Positions 60,598 through 64,000 of a stretch of 64,000 nucleotides of DNA are shown one piece after another. The notes under the pieces were generated by a model. The model searched no databases. It saw only the letters and a program-made list of their open reading frames with translations, and was not told the DNA's origin. This DNA is from CAVTHW01 sp963734625 (GTDB lineage: Bacteria; Acidobacteriota; Terriglobia; Bryobacterales; Bryobacteraceae). Made by a program: the position numbers and the translations under genes. Location of the stretch: the NCBI GenBank assembly GCA_963734625.1, contig CAVTHW010000020.1, forward strand, positions 186,001 to 250,000. The letters run 5' to 3'. The stretch's first letter is position 1. Every line of letters starts with the position of its first letter.

Positions 60598-60726
60598 GTG
60601 CCGGCGTGCTTGTGGGGCAGCCATTTCTGGCTGCCGCCGGTCTTCTGCCCGGCGTCTGGCGACAGCCCGAAGAAACGCCGGCTCAAAAGCCGGCGGCTGG
60701 CTGAAAGCCAGACCCCACGCGGGCAC
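60598..60726. other. Multi-branched intergenic structured element
   Basis: Outer arms gtgccggcgtg (60598-60608) and cacgcgggcac (60716-60726) pair at 10 of 11 positions, then gtgggg/ccccac (60612-60617, 60713-60718, partly overlapping). Inside are three hairpins: ggcagcca-tttc-tggctgcc (60616-60635), cgccggct-caaa-agccggcg (60676-60695), ctggct-gaa-agccag (60697-60711). No protein is encoded here in either strand with coding character. It could be a non-coding RNA, or a dispersed intergenic mobile element of the REP/MITE kind. Confidence 0.6.
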
Positions 60727-60771
60727 TCTGTCTTTGCGTACCCGGTCCCAGTGGCCTATTCTGCAACCTGT

Positions 60772-62136
60772 CTAGCTTTGATCCGCTCCGATGGCTCGCC
60801 GGATGGCATCCGCGATCCGGCCGGCGTGCCGGTCAACCATCCCGCCGTCGGCGCCCTCGATCATCACCCGCGCCAGCAGTTCGGTACCGGAGAACCGGAC
60901 CAGAATCCGGCCCGTGGCGCCGAATGCCAGTTCGGCGGCGCGAATTTCATGGCTGACTTCGGGCAATTCTTCCAGCGGCATTCTGGACGTCACGCGGATG
61001 TTAACCAGGCGCTGGGGATAGCGCTCCAGCTCCGCGGTCAGTTCGTCCAGGCTCGCGCCCGTGGAGCGCATTACCTCGAGCACGCGCAGCGTCGTCAGCA
61101 GGCCGTCCCCCGTGGTGGCGTAGTTGTGGAAGATGATGTGGCCCGACTGCTCGCCGCCCAGCACCGCACCCGTGCGGAGCATCTCCTCCAGCACGTACTT
61201 GTCGCCGACCTGAGCCCGCAGCATGCTGATCCCGTGCCTGGAAAGCGCCTTCTCCAGTCCCAGATTGGACATCACCGTGGCAACCACCAACGGCCGTCCG
61301 CCGGCGCTGGTGAGCTCGCCGCGCTCCTGCAGAAAGCGCGCGGCCAGCAGCATGACGCCGTCGCCGTCTACGATCTTGCCGCTGGAGGACACGAAGATAG
61401 CCCGATCGGCGTCGCCGTCGAGGGCTACGCCCAGGTCCGCGCCCGTCTTCTGGACCGCGTCCCGCAGCGACTCCGCGTGCAGCGCTCCGCAATTCAGATT
61501 GATATTGCGTCCATCCGGAGAGGCGAAGGCCACTTCCACCCTCGCCCCCAGCCGAACGAACAACTCCGGCGCCAGCCGGTGCGCCGCGCCGTTGCCGCAA
61601 TCCACCACCAGGTGGACGCCCTGCAACGATCCTGAAAAGGTGGATGACAGGTAGTCCAGATAGCGCCGGCTGAGTTCCGGGTCCTCCTCCAGAGCGGCCT
61701 CCACTGGCGGATCGAGGCGCGACTCCAGTAGGGCGAAGATCCCGGATTCCAGTTCATGTTCCCGGTCATCGGGGAGCTTGTAGCCGGTATGACCAAAGAT
61801 CTTGATGCCGTTGTCCTGGTAGGGGTTGTGAGAGGCCGAGACCATTACCCCGGCTACAAAAGAATCCGTTCGCGTAAGGTAGGCGATCCCCGGCGTTGTG
61901 ACTACCCCGGCGAAACAAGGAACTGCGCCGGCTTGGGCCAGCCCACCGGCGACTTGCCGCGTAATCCAAGGCCCCGATTCCCTGGTGTCCATCCCCAGGA
62001 CGATGAGTGATTTCTCGTCAAGCCGCTTCGCCAGCCTGCCCAGAGCCACGCCCGCCACGTGAAGGGTCGCCGGATCAAGCGGAAACCGGCCAGCCACGCC
62101 GCGAATGCCATCGGTGCCGAACAGTTGCCTCGCCAC
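60772..62136 (-). CDS. glmM: Phosphoglucosamine mutase
   Basis: A 454-residue alpha-D-phosphohexomutase that converts glucosamine-6-phosphate to glucosamine-1-phosphate for UDP-GlcNAc and peptidoglycan. It starts FGTDGIRGVAGRFPL. The active-site Ser lies in GVMVSASHNPYQDNG, the metal-binding loop is DGDADRAI, the sugar-binding loop GEQSGHI, and the phosphate-binding loop RFSGTE. Length is normal and the motifs are intact. It is directly followed upstream (plus direction) by the cdaR-cdaA genes, the well-known cdaA-cdaR-glmM order of many bacteria that links cyclic di-AMP and cell-wall synthesis. Confidence 0.95.
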   Translation of the reverse strand: MARQLFGTDGIRGVAGRFPLDPATLHVAGVALGRLAKRLDEKSLIVLGMDTRESGPWITRQVAGGLAQAGAVPCFAGVVTTPGIAYLTRTDSFVAGVMVSASHNPYQDNGIKIFGHTGYKLPDDREHELESGIFALLESRLDPPVEAALEEDPELSRRYLDYLSSTFSGSLQGVHLVVDCGNGAAHRLAPELFVRLGARVEVAFASPDGRNINLNCGALHAESLRDAVQKTGADLGVALDGDADRAIFVSSSGKIVDGDGVMLLAARFLQERGELTSAGGRPLVVATVMSNLGLEKALSRHGISMLRAQVGDKYVLEEMLRTGAVLGGEQSGHIIFHNYATTGDGLLTTLRVLEVMRSTGASLDELTAELERYPQRLVNIRVTSRMPLEELPEVSHEIRAAELAFGATGRILVRFSGTELLARVMIEGADGGMVDRHAGRIADAIRRAIGADQS

Positions 62137-62535
62137 CTAGGGGACCCTCGAGGGGCCGCCAACGGGCTGGAACCGCAATTGAATCCTGGCCGGCGTGGCG
62201 CGGACGAATTCCACGCCAGCGGGCAGGTTCACGTTTTCCTGCGTGACACTGAACGCGCGATCGCCCGGCTTGTCGACCGAGGACAGGTCCAGCGCCACGA
62301 CAACTCCCGAAAGAGCAGACGGGTCCAACTGACGGGCCGGCCCCCGCACCTCGACGCTGACGAATTGCGGCCTGTCCGCGTTCATTTCAAGCGCAGCCGG
62401 CGCTTGCTCGAACTGAAGGGGCGCCGACACGGTGGCGTCGTAACGGGGCCCGCCGAACATGACGAACCAGAGCCCGACGGCAATCGCCAGACTCAGGAGC
62501 TTCCAGCCGAGGTTGTGCAGAAACAGGGCCTTCAT
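62137..62535 (-). CDS. cdaR: YbbR/CdaR-like protein
   Basis: From ATG 62535 (MKALFLHNLGWKLLSLAIAVGLWFVMFGG, membrane anchor) the protein has 132 residues, with one YbbR module: APLQFEQAPAALEMNADRPQFVSVEVRGPARQLDP, then DRAFSVTQENVNLPAGVEFVRATPARIQLRF. YbbR-type CdaR proteins bind and regulate diadenylate cyclase CdaA. The open frame actually continues back into cdaA, but the Cys/Trp-rich link (SCGRYLSGCAGRPFGGCW) looks like a wrong-frame read. In another frame cdaA ends …SEGAGKS with TGA overlapping this ATG, so I split them. Confidence 0.82.
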   Translation of the reverse strand: MKALFLHNLGWKLLSLAIAVGLWFVMFGGPRYDATVSAPLQFEQAPAALEMNADRPQFVSVEVRGPARQLDPSALSGVVVALDLSSVDKPGDRAFSVTQENVNLPAGVEFVRATPARIQLRFQPVGGPSRVP

Positions 62536-63396
62536 GACTTTCCAGCACCCTCCGAACGGCCGCCCGGCGCACCCGCTGAGGTAGCGTCCGCAGCTCTCCT
62601 CCGGAAGCACCGGACTGGCCCCTCTTCGTCCGAAATGCTTCGCCATCACTTCGTCAACCTTGCGCAAGACGACGTCCAAATCAATATCGCCATAGGCGGC
62701 GACCGAGATGCGCCCGGTCTGCTCGGAAACCACGATGGCGAGGCAATCGGTTTCCTCCGTGATGCCGATCGCCGCGCGGTGCCGCGTGCCCATGGTTCGG
62801 GCCAGCGCCGGGTTCAGGCTCAGGGGCAGGAAACACGCTGCCGCCGCGATCTTGTCTTTCTGCACAATCACCGCACCGTCGTGAAGCTCGCCACCCGGCT
62901 GGAAGATCGAGAGCAGCAAATCCCGGGAAAGGTTCGCGTCCAGCTTCACGCCGCTCTCGATGAAAGTCCTCAAGCCCGTGTCGCGCTCCAGAACAATCAG
63001 GGCGCCGATCTGCTGTTGCGCTAGTTTGCCTACCGCGAGCAGAATTTCATCGGCCGACTCCAGCCGCTGCAGCCGCCCTCCGAAGCCCAGCCAGCGCCGC
63101 CTTCCGAGGTGGATCAACGCCCGGCGAATCTCCGACTGGAAGAGCACAATCAACGCGAAGGCCGTGTAAGGAAGAATGAGGCCGATGACGGAGCGCAGCA
63201 ATTCCAGCCCGGCCACAACCGCTACCGCGTAAATGGCGACCAGCACGCCGAGGCCGATCAGGATCTGCGCCGCGCGTCTGCCCCTGACCAGAAGTATGAA
63301 TTCGTAGACCAGGATCGCGACCAGGAGAATGTCCACGGCGGTCCCGATGGTGAGTCTCGGCAGCGACGAATCGATCGGAAAAAAGGGCACAGACAT
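62532..63396 (-). CDS. cdaA: Diadenylate cyclase CdaA (probable indel near the 3' end)
   Basis: About 275 residues before the doubtful end. Three membrane helices come first (VDILLVAILVYEFILLV, QILIGLGVLVAIYAVAVVAGLELL, LPYTAFALIVLF). The DAC domain follows with the two catalytic motifs LHDGAVIV and GTRHRAAIGITEE. It makes cyclic di-AMP from two ATP. The coding-like frame is clear to about KHFGRRG (near 62620); after that the frame ending SAGAPGGRSEGAGKS*, whose TGA overlaps the cdaR ATG at 62532-62535, is more natural. ATG 63396 heads an operon with cdaR and glmM. Confidence 0.9.
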
Positions 63397-63473
63397 TCGC
63401 CGGCTCGTCCAACGTAAATCACAACTCCGAGCTATTATCTTACCCTGTTTTTACGGATTGCCTACCAGCTAGA

Positions 63474-63492
63474 GGCACGGCGCCGCCGTGCC
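63474..63492. terminator. GC-rich hairpin between cdaA and the phosphatase gene
   Basis: ggcacggc-gcc-gccgtgcc has 8-base perfect arms, placed right after the phosphatase gene stop on the minus strand. No T-run follows, so termination is uncertain; it may also be a plain intergenic palindrome. Confidence 0.4.
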
Positions 63493-63493
63493 C

Positions 63494-64000
63494 CTACTCG
63501 ACTTTGCAGACCACCAGGGTCAAGTCGTCTCTTTGGGGCTCGCCGTTGGCGAAGGCCCTGGCGCTCTCGTATACGCCCCGCAAGATCGCCGCGGCGCTGT
63601 CGGCGGTGTGACTGCGGACGTATTCCAGCGCCCGATCGGCTTCGAACTGGTCTCCATCGGCGCTGAGCATCTCCGCGACTCCGTCTGTAAGGAGCACGAT
63701 CGTATCGCCATGCTCCAGACTGACGGTCTGGGACGGACCGAACTCCGTGGCTGCGAACACGCCCAGCGGAGGAGCCGTGCTGCTCATGACGATAGTCTCG
63801 CCTGAACGACGCAGCAGGTAGCAGGGCTCGTGCCCGGCGCCCAAGTACTCGAGCGTCCGCTCCCGTGGGTCAATCCGGGCCAGCAGCAGCGTCACGAACT
63901 GGGCCTCGCCGACGTCCGAAGCGAGCGTTTGATTCAGGCTGGTGAGCAAAGGCGCGATACCGTTGGACACCGTGGCGTAAGCGCGCAGACACGCGCGGGT
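63494..64000 (-). CDS. SpoIIE/RsbU-type serine phosphatase, C-terminal part (cut by window edge)
   Basis: The visible part reads from the edge (…TRACLRAYATVSNGIAPLLTSLNQTL) through the PP2C-like SpoIIE domain: QFVTLLLARIDPRERTLEYLGAGHEPCYLL (metal site GAGH), IVLLTDGVAEML (metal Asp) and QRDDLTLVVCKVE (metal Asp). Such phosphatases act on anti-sigma antagonists or other partner proteins. The N-terminal part, often a sensor domain, lies outside the window; the in-frame ATG-like GTG at 63970 is not the real start. Confidence 0.85.
   Translation of the reverse strand, partial: TRACLRAYATVSNGIAPLLTSLNQTLASDVGEAQFVTLLLARIDPRERTLEYLGAGHEPCYLLRRSGETIVMSSTAPPLGVFAATEFGPSQTVSLEHGDTIVLLTDGVAEMLSADGDQFEADRALEYVRSHTADSAAAILRGVYESARAFANGEPQRDDLTLVVCKVE

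Overview
The window looks like chromosomal DNA of a soil Acidobacterium of the Solibacter/Bryobacter type. The main evidence is a beta-propeller protein (31670-34590) ending in the C-terminal domain known as TIGR03437 (Solibacter C-terminal domain). Supporting signs are the many Tat-exported sugar-isomerase/oxidoreductase-like proteins, FecR/YXWGXW-type and carboxypeptidase-regulatory-domain proteins, a DUF5916 protein and the high G+C content. I saw no rRNA or tRNA gene, replication origin or CRISPR array.

Layout. 1-4.5 kb: a gutted IS3-type transposase, a standalone Cas6 with an ICMT-like methyltransferase, then small enzymes (TIM-barrel isomerase, YkgJ-type cysteine-cluster protein, cupin, ParA-like ATPase). 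4.5-21.9 kb: an envelope and stress-signalling region. It holds a Ycf48-like propeller, a FecR-domain/W-rich secreted protein, an outer-membrane barrel, a MacA/MacB-permease pair without ATPase, an ECF sigma factor, an NtrC-type sigma-54 activator, a degenerate receiver, a CheY-type regulator and CHASE3 histidine kinase, a DegP/HtrA protease, DsrE-like and OmpA-like proteins, and a PEGA-type protein. Three of these genes have good sigma-54 promoters. Two of those promoters also carry the same 17-bp motif at almost exactly the same distance upstream, which suggests a local sigma-54 envelope regulon. 21.9-31.5 kb: an IS1634-type remnant, a Gfo/Idh/MocA oxidoreductase, an isomerase, a YVTN propeller, and a very large BadF/BcrA-type activase with a partner. 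31.5-43 kb: the NHL/TIGR03437 protein, an alpha/alpha-toroid-like protein, a BlaI-BlaR1 operon (the protease is fused to regulatory domains) with readable operators, a truncated MazF running into an F420-type reductase, and an IS110 remnant. 43-54 kb: a secreted protein with three 92-residue repeats, two glycosyltransferases and two radical-SAM/SPASM proteins, a DUF362 protein and a GH5-like protein. 54-64 kb: an isolated Ig-like repeat fragment, a DUF5916 protein, an O-methyltransferase, a Cpx-like two-component pair, a multi-branched intergenic element, and the glmM-cdaR-cdaA group, with a SpoIIE-type phosphatase cut by the window edge.

Sequence quality matters for reading this region. At least ten otherwise well-conserved genes are interrupted by a single-base-type frameshift (near 12355, 21500, 26715, 32905, 36650, 37195, 46540, 47030, 57737, 59455 and 62600). 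Most of these are more likely assembly indels than real pseudogenes. I give each gene across its full span and say where the frame changes. The three transposase remnants, the MazF fragment and the Ig fragment are different: they have lost whole segments and look genuinely decayed.
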